In this document: positions 36,454-49,452 of the stretch, piece after piece
How the letters are laid out: each line of letters opens with the position of its first letter
How positions within the stretch are numbered: the first letter of the stretch is position 1
The notes under the pieces: model-generated
The model's input: only the letters and a program-made list of their open reading frames with translations
Told to the model about the DNA's origin: nothing
Database searches by the model: none
Source: Larix kaempferi
Lineage: Eukaryota > Streptophyta > Pinopsida > Pinales > Pinaceae
NCBI GenBank assembly: GCA_027924585.1
Contig: BSBM01000904.1
Span: forward strand, 22,157,001-22,221,000
DNA length: 64,000 nt
Reading direction: 5' to 3'
Made by a program: the position numbers and the translations under genes

Positions 36454-39400
36454 TGTTGTCGCTGGAATACGCACCTGGGGGTTATCGCAGCAGAAATCTT
36501 CAAGCTACTTAGGTGCATTCCTTGGGGGCAAGTTTCGAGTTGAGATACTGTCACTCAACACTCAACTCCCTTGTTTAAGTAGAACTCCTAATGAAGCCAA
36601 GGGGGGTAGTCCCTATGAGTTTCTAAGGCTGATTACGCTTTAGGATTATGATTCGGTAAGTTGTCTAGGAGTTTTTTGAAATTGATTGACTAGAAGCAAA
36701 AAATCACTTGCAAGTATAACTTTAAATCAACAACATAAATTAATCATTTAACACATGAGATCTGAAAATATTGAAATATATAAAGTATAGACAACATCGG
36801 TGCCAAAAATGGAGTAAAAAATGCATGTTGTTGTATTGTAAATGTTTTGTGAGTGATTCTTGGTCAATTTTAAATTATTATGAGATGGGATTTGATTGCA
36901 GGAAATGGGAGCTCTAGATATACCGTGAGCTACAAGGAGTAATGTCCGGAAGTTAATCAATGGTGGCTCCTCACGAAGACGTGTGGGCTGGAATGGAGTC
37001 TCGAGGGCGGTGTTCAACACTACAACAACAAGGGTGTAGTCTAACTGCCCCCCGAGGTTGCCTCCCAATGGTTCCCACTTCTCCTGAGAAATTTCTCCAC
37101 GCAGTAATTAAGTTCTTAGTGCTGGATTTTCACTATGTTCAGGGTAGTTAATTTTATTAGTATGAGTTGTTTATTTAGATGTGAAAATTTAAATAGTAGT
37201 TACAACTCTTTTTGATTTCCCATAGGCCCAGGCAAATGGCTGCAAGGGGAAAGAGCATACTTTGAGTTGGAAGTAAATGTTTATTCCGTTTTGATTGTAG
37301 AAAAGACAAATAACTTAAAATAAAATGTTATGCTAATTACTACAGGCAAAGAGTCTCTTTTCTGATCATCCGATCACGTACTCAAGCAAATCCCTTTATG
37401 TGACGACGAGAGCATACTTTGGGAGAGCAATGCCAAGTTCGTTACCGAACGAAAAGACTAATAGTAATTTGTTTGAACTAATTACTATACCACGAATATC
37501 TTTTCGCTTTCGGTACTTCGGTAGAGCGTGGTGGGTTATTATTTATTTTCTTGGCAAACAATACTTGAAATGATGAGATCTACTTGATATGTAAAGTATA
37601 CTGTCTGGAAAAATAGCAATTAAGTGTTCCTACGTCCTGAGTGAGTTTGAAGGCCGATATTTGGATCGGACCCTTCAAACGTTAAATTTTAGTACTAGAT
37701 TGATTTATTAAAATAGGAAATGAAATCTGTTAGAAAAAATCACTCCACGAAAAATTTTGCGATCCCCCTAGGGGGGATGGGTTGTGGGTGCTGGGTAGCC
37801 CACTTGCTCTTCTTTTTATTTATGATTTACAATAAACCTGAAAGAAAGAAATGCTTTGGATCTTTACAGATCTAGATCCAAAATCTTACAAAAATATAAG
37901 TGTAAATTGCCCAATGAAATTAGGAAGCTCCGGGAAGAGCTTTGGATTGGTCTCGAACTTGATTTTTTGCCATTAAAGTCCAAAAACCTGCTAAAAATAA
38001 ATATAGGATAGCGAACTAATTAGTACTAAAAAATGCCCAAAATCACTTTAAAAGTGATTTGGGCGACTAAAAAAAATTATGGAAAAATTTCTAAGCTAAA
38101 CTACTTGTAAAAATTGACTAAAATGACAAGTCCTTTTGAGGATCTTGGCTTGCTTTTGAGGGAAGCCAATGAAACACTTTTAACTTGCCAAATAAAACTT
38201 TTAAAAGCAAAAAACCAACTTCTACCTCAAGCCTTAAAATTTTGCAATGAAATGACTTGCATAAAATGAAGCTAGCTAAGTTAGATCTGGAAAAATAAAG
38301 CTTTTAATTGCAAGATCTAAACATATAACCAGATCTAGAAAGATTAGTAAATTTTAACTTTAATGAGCAACTAGATTTGAGGGTAAGAGAACCGGTAACC
38401 AAGAAAAAATTGCTTAAAGAGGAGAAAGAGAAGGAGAAGCGATCTTGATGCCGAATAGAGTTCTTATAGAAGCTTCCAGTGGAATACTATTGGACTATGC
38501 CACATGCATGTTTGGAGAGCAAAGTGGACAAACTTGTTCAAGTTTCTTTCCACGGTCACCTATAGCTATTCAAACAAATACTTGCATAAAGTTTGTGAGA
38601 TCCAGTGACATGTATATAAAATATTAGAGAAGCATAATAATAAACTTATTAGAATGCTAGATATTTAACTTTACACATACATGAGCAATACAAATCAAAT
38701 AATAAACTTATTATATGACTCTTCCTATCAATTGAGAACAATCCTACCAAGGCCGGATCCACAATACAGAAATGCAAGAGAAAGGAAAACACATTAGATA
38801 CAGGTTACCTCAGACATTAGCAATGGTCATCCAACAAAAGCATCACACAATTAAGCCTCCAAAGCTTGAACTCTTTATTCCAACAATGCAAAGCATAAGA
38901 CAATTATAGATAGCAAGACTACTCTTCTCCACAACTCCAACTAGTTTAAATGAGAGAATGGAGCTTCATTATATAGAAAAACCAAGAGAGATCCTCTTTG
39001 ACACTTGGAGAAATGAGTTGATACACTTGGACAAGGTTTTTTGACACATGTGAGAGGTTTGGGGAGGTTAATGACACCTTTCTCCAACCATTTGACACTT
39101 TTCAACCTCCACTTGAGACCTCTCCAACCACAAATTCGCCCTCCCCCTTTAGTGGGTCTCTAATCTTCAATCAAATCATTATTTATTTGCTCAATATTCT
39201 CCCCGATTTGATTGCCAATCAAAGGATATTTGATTCCAACACATTTCCTTGATTCGTGGGATTGAGATTTTGCTTTTATTATGTCTTTTTTGCCAATTAA
39301 ATTGGTCTTTTTGGATTTTTTGAGTAAATATTATTTTTTGAGATAAATACTTACTCAAAACTTAGGATAAGTGGTTTTATGGTTTAGTGGATGCTCTATC

Positions 39401-39969
39401 TTAGAAAAAGAGCATCCACTTGACAAATTATGCCCAAAAACCATACTTTTATTACACTTTTAATTTTTCCAATTAAACTATTAAAAAAATAGTCTAATTT
39501 TATGAGAAAAAATAATTTTCTCAGAATTTAAAAAAAACTTAAGGAGATCTAGCACATGTCCATATGACTCAATTCTAATGTCTAGCATGGTAATATACAT
39601 TGACACTTGGGTTCTAATAACCTCCTAGGGCCGAGAAATTATGCTGACCACCCCAACTTTGGAGGTATGAGTGAAAAACTCAAAAATGATAAGTCGTTTA
39701 TTCAACAACATATAATTGACAAGGGAAAAAACACTCTGGGCTAGTCGGATTGATATCTAAGTCCTAGGAAATCCGAGTCCGTTACAAAACCATCATGCTA
39801 AGACATTTTTTACAATCTCTCCGCAGGGCATGGACATGTGATTTTAGTTTTAAAAAAAAGGGCCAAGGTGGACTGCTAGGACTTCTGTTCTTCTGAATAT
39901 GAACAAGTACACTTGTTCCATCTTCTCGGGCTCACTTGAAACCATCTAAGTGCAACTTAGCTGGTAACA
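36454..39969 (-). mobile_element. Solo LTR 3a (family 3)
   Basis: This 3516-bp LTR reads on the minus strand TGTTACC...CAACA. The flanks GTATG (36449-36453) and ATATG (39970-39974) differ at one base and are a likely aged target duplication. It matches 40018-43201 and 43597-47011 in inverse orientation at both ends: the AAGTTGCACTTAG start and the CCCCCTTGGCTTCG...CCAGCGACAACA end. It has no ORF of note. Confidence 0.75.
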
Positions 39970-40017
39970 ATATGGAAGGGGGACGGTGCCTAGAGTCCAT
40001 TAGCTGAATGGAGTCAT

Positions 40018-43000
40018 TGTTATCCACTAAAATTGCACTTAGTGGATTCCGAGTGAATCGGAGAAGACTTGAACAATCTAATTGTTCATCATCAGTGTTT
40101 TGAGATCCATCAAGCCAAGTTTTGACTCTTTTTTAAATAATTGCATGTTCATACCCCTTGGGAATATTGTAAAAATGTGCTAGCATGATGGTATTTTGTA
40201 AAGAGCTTGGATTCCTAGGAATTAGACATCAATCCGATCATTCCATGGTGTTTTTTCCCTTGTCAATTATGCAATGCTGAATAAGCACTGTATAATCGAC
40301 GAGTTTTTCACCCGCTCCTCCAATGCTAGAATGGTCGTCTTGGTGGTTAGGCCTTAGGAGATTATTAAAGCTCATGTGTCAATGTTTATGAGCATTCTAG
40401 ACATCAAATTGAGTCATTATGAACATGCACTAGGTCCCCTAGGATTTTCGGTCAATTCCGAGAAAACATTTTTTTCCCGTAAAATGGGTTTTTTTAATGT
40501 TTTAATTAAAAAATCCAAAAATATGATAAAAGTGTGTTTAAGAGGTCAAATTTTCCATGGGGGTGATTGTTTTCTAACCCAGAGCACCCGTTAAACCCCT
40601 AAACCCACTTTTCCTAAGTTCTAAGTGAATATTATTCACTTAAATATAAATTCCCCTGAAATTAATAAAAGATAATTATTTAATTCAAAAATAAAGATTT
40701 GGAGAAAATCAAATTTCCTAAATTGAAGGAAATTTGTCCAACTGAAGGCCCAGTTCAATTGGAAATCACAATCGGAGATCAAATCAATCACATCTGGCCT
40801 GATTGGCAATCAAATCAGTGAAGAATGAGTTTAACTCCCAGAGGAAATGCACCCTCTCTCTTAATGTGGGTGACTTGGCTCTTTTGGGACATTGGGATTC
40901 GTTGTTAGAGTTTCCAATGTGAGGACGACGCCCCTCTTGTGAGGTGGCAGCCACCTCACACAATCAACGCTCAAATCATGGCATAATTCATGGAGTAAAT
41001 ATCTCCTCATTCAAGGAATGCGCCCCTCATGATATCTCTTCTTGGATGCGCCCCCTCTCTTCTCCTTTTGCTATTTAAGCAGGGCGTTAGGGATCTCTTT
41101 TGCTCATGGTCAGAGGACCAAAGGGCTGCTCTAGTTTGTATTGTATTGTATTATCATTTGGAATAAAGAAGGCTTTGGAGGAAAATCTATGGTGTAATGC
41201 TTTTCATGTGTGGATGTAGATTGTTATGCGCTTATGAGGTATAATCTATCTTGTTTTCTTTGCTTTCTGTTGGTTAGCTGTAGGCCTGTAAGGGGAGGTA
41301 TCTGTCAGCAGGGTAAGAGATTGTTCTAGCTTGATTCATTCTCTTACTGTTTGCTTGTTTTAGATCTCTTAGCTCGCATGTATTTTTTGTTTAATTGCAT
41401 GCTTTCTAAGTTTCTCTTTCCGGTGGCACCTCTGTTTTAATCATCTGTTTGTGCAAGGATTTCTAAGTTGCAGGTGATCTCACTTGGAGAAGAGGTTGAG
41501 CTAGGTTGAATATTCCTCATCTTCAAGGTCTTATCAAGGACATAGTCCCTCGGTTTTCCACCAAAGCATATTCAATGGCCCAGAAGTTCCCAAACTTATA
41601 GCACTCTTTCTATCTCTCTCTCCACCTTTTATTAAACTTTCTTTTGGTCCCGGTTCTTTACATGCTTGAGTAATTTGGTTTCTTTAAAATAATATCTAAA
41701 GGATGATTTGTTTAAGCATGCAACTAGATCTAGAAGTCTAAAAGTAATATTTTCAGAGTAGATCTATCCTTGTCAAGTACTTGTGTTTATTTTGTAACCT
41801 TCAGTACTTGATATTTTTTATGCTTTTAACATTTATTTGGGCACATTTGGTGCATTTCAAGTGGCTGGTTTCACACTTTTATCGCCATGATAAGAGGAAG
41901 TGCTGCCGAAAAATCGAAAATCTAAAGCCATCCAAGGCTCCCGAAGCAATATTCATCTTCCTTGTCTCATTTCTCAAACTTGTAAGGCCTTTGGATACAG
42001 ATCTACAAGGACCAAAGGCATCCACCTCATGATTGTAAAATAATTAATAAAGGCAAGTGGGCTACTCAGCGCCCCCACCACATTCCCCCTTAGGGGAGCT
42101 CGTAGGCTCTTTTTCATGGTTTTCTTTTTTCTAGCTTTTCTTTATTTCATTTTATCATCACATGCACACAATCCGCACTGACAGGGATGTATAGTTAGTT
42201 TTACTTTTTACTTTCAAAATCTTGTACTTTATTTAGTAGTTAACAAATATAAAAAACCAAATCCGGTTGTGCATTCCTGAAGTACCGAAAGGGAAAAGAG
42301 ATTCTCAGCCTCATAATAAAACTTCATTTTACTTTTACTTGCAATAATTTTGTACTTTTTAAAAACTAATTAAGGCTGTGTATTCCCTAAGTAAATTGAA
42401 AGGGTTTATCCCCTGTAGGTGAAAAGAGATTCTCAGCCTCATAATAAAAATTCATTTTACTTAATAAAATTTACCAAGGCTTAGCCTCCTTGTATGCTTT
42501 GGATCTCTGTGGTTCGTCCGATCAGTTGATCACATCAGAAAGGGAGTTAAGTGACTAGCTTAATAGGGCAATCCAACAATAACTTAATCACTAGAATTCA
42601 TGAGGTCGCGTGAAACTAACTACATAGTCAGTGGGCTACTTTAAGAAGGTTATGCCTTGCCCAGTTGGACCCTTGGTATAGTTGTCACTATGCTCAGTTC
42701 GAAGGACTAAGTTGGAATTGGGACAAACCAAGAACTAACCCACTACATAATCCACACATCATAATAAATCAATTAAAACTAACCAACAAGACTCTTGCAA
42801 CACTTTCACGACACAACAACACTCCAATAACTTATGTGACTCCATTTTGGCATTGGTACAATTTGCAAACAATCAAACATTAAGTGAATCAATGTGTTAG
42901 ATGGATTTACCTTTACTCATGCTGTTGTTTTAATTCATAAGTTGCATTTCTCGGTTCAGTATTAAATTGTCTTCAAACTCCTAGAATCATTTCCTTTCTT

Positions 43001-43201
43001 TAACTTAGCTTAAAATCCATAGTTTGATTTTCATAGGGACCACCCCCCTTGGCTTCGCTAGGAGTTGTCCTAGATGGAGAAGTTGAGTGTTGAGTGATAG
43101 TATCTCGACTCTTTGCTTTCCCCCAAGGACGCACCCAGTGGCTTGAATATTTCTGCCACGCTAACCGCCTTTTCCTCCGAGGTGCGTATCCAGCGGCAAT
43201 A
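40018..43201 (+). mobile_element. Solo LTR 3b (family 3) with perfect target duplication
   Basis: This 3184-bp LTR starts TGTTATCC and ends CAGCGGCAATA (decayed CA). GTCAT flanks both sides (40013-40017 and 43202-43206). LTR hallmarks are the TATA-like GCTATTTAAGC near 41079, an AATAAAG signal near 41164 and a long downstream leader. There is no internal region and no coding sequence. Only 48 bases separate it from the inverted LTR 3a. Confidence 0.85.
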
Positions 43202-43369
43202 GTCATAAGTATAGAACATAAGTGAGACACTTAAAATGAATAAGAGACATATGATTGCATAGTCCAATCTTCATACTAAAACATCGATAAGATTAATGAA
43301 GTGATTGCATGAACTACTATTACAATAAGGATGAACTACAATGGAGCAACTCTATTAATAATGAGATTA

Positions 43370-43590
43370 CTCATCACAATAAAAAGGAAGTATATGAATT
43401 ATAATCATGATATGTAAGAGGAAAGGAATTTTCTACTTAACAACTTCAAATGAAAATAATTAGCACAAGAATAATCCCAATACTCATCACAATAATAAGG
43501 AAGTATATGAATTATAATCATGAAATGTAAGAGGAAAGGCATTTTCTACTTAACAACTTCAAATGAAAATAATTAGCACAAGATTTGATT
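43370..43590. repeat. Tandem duplication, ~110 bp x 2
   Basis: Both units start TACTCATCACAATAA and end AATTAGCACAAGA (first unit near 43370-43479, second near 43480-43586), with few differences. The surrounding 43207-43596 is otherwise unassigned intron sequence, probably part of the old family-2 LTR. Confidence 0.9.
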
Positions 43591-43596
43591 CAAGTA

Positions 43597-46500
43597 TGCA
43601 TTTACTCCTAAGTTGTACTTACTCAGATTTCAAGTGAGCCAACAAAGTTTGAACAAGGATACTTGTTCATGATCAGAGTTCAGAATTCCTTCAAGCCTTC
43701 TAGGCCCCTTTTTATTTTTTTTCCACATGTTCATACCCCCTTGGGGGAATTGTAATAAAGTGTGCTAGCATGGAATTTTTGTAAAGGACTTGGCCTTCCT
43801 AGGACTTAGACATCAAGTTGACTATTCCAAGGTGTTTTTTCCCTTGTTAATTATGCACTGCTGAACAAGTTGTGTGTAATTTTTGAGTTTTTCACCCGCT
43901 CCTCCAAAGCTGGAATGCCCGTCTTGATGGTTAGGCCTTAGGAGGTTATTAAAGTTCATGTGTCAATGTATATTAATATGCTAGACACTAAAATTGAGTC
44001 ATATGGACATGTGTTAGGTCCCCTAGGATTTTTTTTGAATTATGAAAAATATAATTTTTCCCGTAAAATTAGACTATCTTTTAATAGTTTAATTGGAAAA
44101 ATTAAAAATGTAGTAAAAGTGTGGTTTTTGGGCATAATTTGTCAAGTGGATGCTCATTTTCTAAGCTAGAGCACCCACTAAACCCATAAACTGACTTATC
44201 CCAAATTTCAAGTGAGTATTTATCTCCAAAAATATTATTTACTCGAAAAAGGCCAAAAGATCAATTTAATTGGCAAAAAAGACATAATAAAGGAAAAATA
44301 TCAATCCCATAAATCAAGGAAAGTTTATTGAGACACAATCTCAGTTAACTAAAAGTGTTAAGGATTGGATTGATTTCCAAATCAAGATAGATTAGCATCG
44401 TATGTCTTGAGGGCAAGTTGGCTTCCTTCATAAAGAGGGTGCATATCTCCATCTGGGTGACGTTGGTTATGTGGCAGCTTGTGGTAGAGGGCGATGAAAC
44501 CAAGGAGGGAGTACGCCTACCTCAAGAGAGGTGGCACACCCTCCATGAATTCAATATAATGCATATCAATCAAAGGGATCCTTTCCAATATTTGATCGCT
44601 CATTCAATGGAATTCGCCCCCTCTTGGTAGTTGCACCCCCCTCCTCTCATTCTCTATAAAAGCAGGGTTCTTCCTCATTATTCACATAAAGGGTGGAACC
44701 TTTGCTCCCATTGTAATCTTGCTTTTGAATATTTGTTAATGGAAGAAGGCTTTGTAGGTCTCATTGTGTCTTCTTTCAAGTTGGATGATAGTTGCTCCAT
44801 GTGCTAAGTGAGGTAACTGTAGGATTCAATCTTTGCATTTGTTCTTGCTTTGTAAATATTTAGCCTAATATGATTAGTATTGATCAATAGGATTGAGTAG
44901 TGTTGTTTCATTGCTCAATTAAAATTTCTACTTTAAAGATTTAGGATTTTGCATGTTTGTTTGCTTATGGGTATGCTCTCCTTGTTTTTGATCTAGAATT
45001 CTATTTTAAGATTTAACAATTTTGTGCAAGTGTGAAGGGATCTGTAGGTACTTCATTGGACTTTGCAAGAGATCTTATTTTATTCTCTTGCTCTCCAACT
45101 TTTTTGTGAGAATCATAGTCTTTCTCAGAGCTACAAAGTGATTCCATTGCCCATTTCTCAAAGGGGGCACTTCTTCACCTTCTTCTCTCAATTTCTCAAA
45201 CATTTTTCAGTTACTTCCTCTTGTTCTTTAGATCTACATTACTTGAAAGTTAATATCTTTTTTATATCTAATTATAAGAGTAGAATGAATAGATCTAAAA
45301 GTCCACAAAGTTTATCATTCAAAATAATAGATCTAGCTTAGAAACTAGTTTTTTTGCAAGTACTTTAAAAGCAATTTTTTAACTTGTTTAAGCATTTAGT
45401 TTCTTTTGAGTATAAAGAGTTGAAATATAGAATTTGAGTGCCTTATTGGCTGCCTTTTTCAAGGCTGTCCAAGACCCTATGAGGGTTGGCTTTCTAGCCA
45501 ATTCATCTTAGTTACATGCTTTATTAAACTAGTTTCTTAACTTAGAATTTTTAGGCTTTTTTCTAACTTGCCCAAGTCACTTTTAAAGTGATTTTGGGCA
45601 CTTTTGCTACTAATATTGTTTTCTGGTTTTTGTTTTTTTGCAGCAGAAAAAGATGCTTTGGAGGACTTATTTTGACGAGATCAAACAAGCCGAGACCTTC
45701 TTGAACCATCTCTTTCCTTCCAAGATTTTCCTAAGAGCTTTGTAACCTCTTTTCTCCAAAATTTATAAGGAGAAAGATGAGTTCTTTTTACTTTAGTTTG
45801 CATTGTAATATCATAATAAAAAATCACTTTTGAAGTGAGCTCATCAGAGCTTGCTTCCCACCCCCCTTGGGGGGATTTGCGTCGGTGTCCATTTTATGGT
45901 TTTTTGTTTCTTTAGTTTTCTAATCTTTTATTTAGTTTAATTTGGTTAAAACTAACTTAGATTAATTAAAATTTATTGTCGTGGTCCAATCCAAATATTG
46001 GGCCATTGACTTCACTTAGGACATAGGAACCTATTAATCATTGTTTGTAGGATGTATACTTTGACTATTACAATTTTCATTTTTCTTTTGCAAAAGTAAA
46101 CGGATACTAACCCACTACTTCGGTAGTGTAGTAATTAGATAAATTTTACTTTTTATTCTTTCTTTTCCTTTTAATTAACCCCCTTGCTTTCCCGAGTACG
46201 GTTCACGGACCTGAAAGAGACTCTTGGGGTATTAATAAATAAGAAAATTTTGTTCAAAAATACTTAAAATTAACAAGGATTTGTCCCCGTATGCTTTAGA
46301 TCTCTGCAACATTGACTGAACAGTTGATCATACTAGAAAGGGACTTAGTGACTAGTAATTAGTCTTCACATCATTCAATTAACCTCCCAAGACGAATATC
46401 TAGCGTCTCCTTTTTGCTTTTGTGTGGGAAAATTTCACAGAGAAAGCGGGAACAACTAGATAGTGACCGCGTGGCCCCGTCAGGCTACACCTTTGATTGG

Positions 46501-47011
46501 TGTAGTGTTGGACATATTCCCAGTACCTTCGTGGTATATCGGGAATCCCCCTCTCTAATAATCCACTCATCGTTTCACGATAATTTAAAATTGACCAAGA
46601 GGATTCAGAATACTTTTCAAGCACTACAACAACACTCCATTTGAATCCATTTTCAACACTGGTCCTTTACTGTTATTTTACAATATTTATTTATCTATCA
46701 TGTGTTGAGTTACTTTGTGATTTATCTGATCTTTATGTTGTTGTGATCAAATCTAATATTGCAATCTCTTGTTTCAATTTATTTTCATAAAACTCCTAAA
46801 AAACTTGCTCATCCACCAAAACCACTAATTAGCTTAATTAGCCTTAGTAACCTTTAGGGTCCACCCCCCTTGGCTTCGTTAGGAGTTTCCCTAAACGGAG
46901 GAGTCAAGAATCAAGTGACAGTACTTGACTCGAAACTTGCCCCCAAGGACACACTTAGTGGCTTGAAGATTTCTACCACGTTAAACCCCAGGTGTGTGAA
47001 AGGCGGAAACA
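43597..47011 (+). mobile_element. Family-3 LTR 3c
   Basis: This ~3.4 kb copy is colinear with LTR 3b. It shares the upstream block (AAGTTGTACTTA), the 'TTTTTCACCCGCTCCTCC' block near 43890, the TATA-like CTATAAAAGCAGGG near 44652, the CCACCCCCCTTGGGGGG block near 45860 and the CCACCCCCCTTGGCTTCG end block near 46861. Its end GGAAACA is near 47011. I found no target duplication, so its ends are approximate and it may be truncated or rearranged. Confidence 0.7.
46113..46128 (+). other. Hairpin with TTCG tetraloop in LTR 3c
   Basis: CACTAC-TTCG-GTAGTG forms a 6-bp stem closed by C-G around a UUCG tetraloop in the transcript. That is a very stable RNA hairpin type. The equivalent region of LTR 3a (near 37515-37530) keeps TAC-TTCG-GTA. 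Confidence 0.6.
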
Positions 47012-47151
47012 GTGTGCACCCACTACAATAACATCTTTCATAATAAATTTTAGCATCAAGACTCCATAGCATATTCTTCATTGTATTCCCCAAGAACTAA
47101 AATATTTACAAGGATACCAATAGACTCTCCCAAAACCATGTTCCTCTCAAG
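47012..47151. other. Unassigned sequence flanking the hAT-like insertion
   Basis: This is probably part of the old family-2 LTR, resembling 51640-51900. It ends in the left copy of the 8-bp duplication CTCTCAAG (47144-47151). Confidence 0.4.
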
Positions 47152-48019
47152 CTGTGTAGTAGGGGCACTTGTACCTAGGGGTAGGGTACATGTGCCCGTA
47201 TTGATACCTGTACTAGGTACTTGGCTACGGGTAAGGTACATTTCTTATTGTACCCTGCCATACCCTGTAGTGGCTCCACATACCCAAGACACTGTTATAA
47301 AAAAATGGGTATGTATACGCTAAATGGTATGGCATACCTCGTGTTTGGGTACTCTGGGGGTATGATCGACTCAACAAAATGCAAATCCGTTGGGGAAAAT
47401 GTGATGACCAATCAAATCTGAACTAAAGTTTTTTTAACTGCGTATGGAGTCTGGTTCAGGACTTATGTCAAACACTTTGCAACACTGTTTGAATTCCACT
47501 GAATATTGTCCAAATTTGGTAGATTGATTTTGCATTGATTTACAAGGAATTTTTTTATGGCTTTTTGTTCAACACTCATGGAACATAATTTGACTACCAA
47601 TGTCTAAATGTGCACATAAAAAATATACATATGTATTTAATACTCAGAAATACACTCATATCAACCCAAGAATATATTTGCAACTTTTTATTGCCTGTAA
47701 CAACAGTACAAATAGGTGTTTAAAATCAGATTTCAAGTGCACTTTTTTAGATTTGAGTTTGACTGTTTGTTACAGCTATTTATCAAATTTTATGTTTCAA
47801 ATTTTCAATGTGAATATTCATTGTTCAATGAATCATTGAATTTAGAATTATGAATCATGATACATAATTTATGAAGAAATCTGAAATATGCATGTATGAT
47901 GTGACTGTGACGTGTTTTATTTTTATTATATATATATATAGTACCCCCCGTCGTAGCCAAGTACCCTGTTTCAAAAAGTGACGTCCCCATCCCTGTACCC
48001 AAGTTTCCTGGCAACTTAG
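47152..48019. mobile_element. hAT-like non-autonomous DNA transposon (868 bp)
   Basis: The element is flanked by an 8-bp duplication CTCTCAAG (47144-47151 and 48020-48027), the hAT-superfamily size. The ends are imperfect inverted repeats (21 of the first 35 positions match when one end is reverse-complemented). A subterminal inverted pair GGTACTTGGCTACG lies near 47216 and 47957, with clustered GTACCC/GGGTAC motifs. There is no transposase ORF. A (TA)n microsatellite lies at 47928-47941. Confidence 0.75.
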
Positions 48020-49085
48020 CTCTCAAGTGAAGTGAGAAAACCCTTATATGGTTTCAACTCAATTTCCTTGTACAATAAAATAATAATTTCCCTTTCTAGA
48101 TCCACTATTTTCTCAACACATCATGGAGAATTTTGAAATTTCCAACTTCCTTAATATTTATTGGATTTTCTATTATAACCAATTTTTCATAAATCTCGTG
48201 GTCACTCTACATCTAGTGCCATTGAGATGGAAAAATTCTGGGCACTTTGTGAAAAGATAACTACTCCCAAAGTTAGGATGCCCCTCCAAAAGTGTAACAT
48301 GTGTGAATGGATCAAGTTTCTCCATTCAACTCCAAGTTAGGCTATAGTTTCATCATGATAAAGTGTATCATGTGTGAGAAGTCTCTATATCTTCTAGAGA
48401 GTTCCATCTAGGATCCTTTCGAACTTAATATTCATGACATAATCTTCGATTGTGCCTAGCACCCCCCTTTAAGTGATTTTTAAATTAATCCTAAGTGGAA
48501 ACCTTAGGTACTTGGGTTAATTAGTGTGATTAGTTCTATTTCTTCATTGACTTTGATTAATCACATTAAAACCTTAAAAAACCCAAGGTTAAACAATTTA
48601 ATTAATCCATTACTTTAAAAAGTACAATTAATAACACTTCAAAACTTAAGGAGACCCTAAGTTGATGGCTCCCATTTCATTAAATAATCAAGTGCTAACT
48701 AATTGTCTTATTATCTTATTCATACATTCTTTTAATCATCAATTCGAGGGAGTGCATCGGCTTATGAGCATTGTTTTACTTGATAGACACATGGTACTTC
48801 ATTAATATTCACCATGAAGACATAAGAGCACATCACATCATACTTCCTAGCCAACCATCATGGCCACCATTCAACCATTAAGAAGCAACATCTACAAGCA
48901 AGATGACAAGTGTACCACCTACCAGTCCAAGTGTCTAGCCATGAAAACCTACAAACATGTCACTTGTGAGAATTTTTCACAAGTTACTTGATCAAAATCA
49001 CAATGTAGTATGCTGTGGAATTTTTCATAAGTTACTTGATCAAAATCACAATGTAGTATATGCTGTGACACCAGGATTATGGCTA
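48020..49085 (-). mobile_element. Family-2 LTR piece
   Basis: 48030-48110 resembles 51930-52020. 48125-48260 resembles the inverse complement of 9405-9560. 48650-49000 resembles 57150-57400. It has no gene, and the boundary toward the exon is unclear. Confidence 0.55.
48970..49075. repeat. Tandem duplication, ~61 bp
   Basis: The unit runs from AATTTTTCACAAGTTACTTG to AATGTAGTATGCTGTG and is repeated once with minor changes (second copy from about 49018). Confidence 0.85.
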
Positions 49086-49297
49086 CATTTTGGCCCACTT
49101 GCTCGAGATGGGTCGTGGTAACATTTTTCCCATGACAGTGATTTTTCCTTTTTTTGTGTTCATCTCAAGATGCAGGCACTTTAGATAGAGATATCAGGGT
49201 TAACATTCAATTATTCAATCTCACTTTACTTTAGATAACATAAGGACTTTTTGACAGTTTAAGTAAAAAATGTTGACATCCCTATATATATTAGAAA

Positions 49298-49390
49298 TAA
49301 TCCAGCTGGTAGAACTGATTGCAGAAAATCTAGACGGGAAAAAATAATCTAGCTGGTAGAACTGATTGCAGAAAATCTAAACGGGAAAAC
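49298..49390. repeat. Tandem duplication, ~47 bp
   Basis: AATAATC(C/T)AGCTGGTAGAACTGATTGCAG followed by AAAATCTA(G/A)ACGGGAAAA occurs twice in a row, starting near 49297 and 49343. Confidence 0.85.
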
Positions 49391-49452
49391 TTTGTGAAAA
49401 TTGTTAATATAAAAGTCACCACAGATTTGTAGGTTACTCTATCTCTATTTTT

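Noticed and set aside
43202-43728. LTRs 3b and 3c as the two LTRs of one element with a ~0.5-kb interior
   Set aside because: 3b has its own perfect GTCAT duplication on both sides, so it is a separate solo LTR. No primer site or polypurine tract lies between them.
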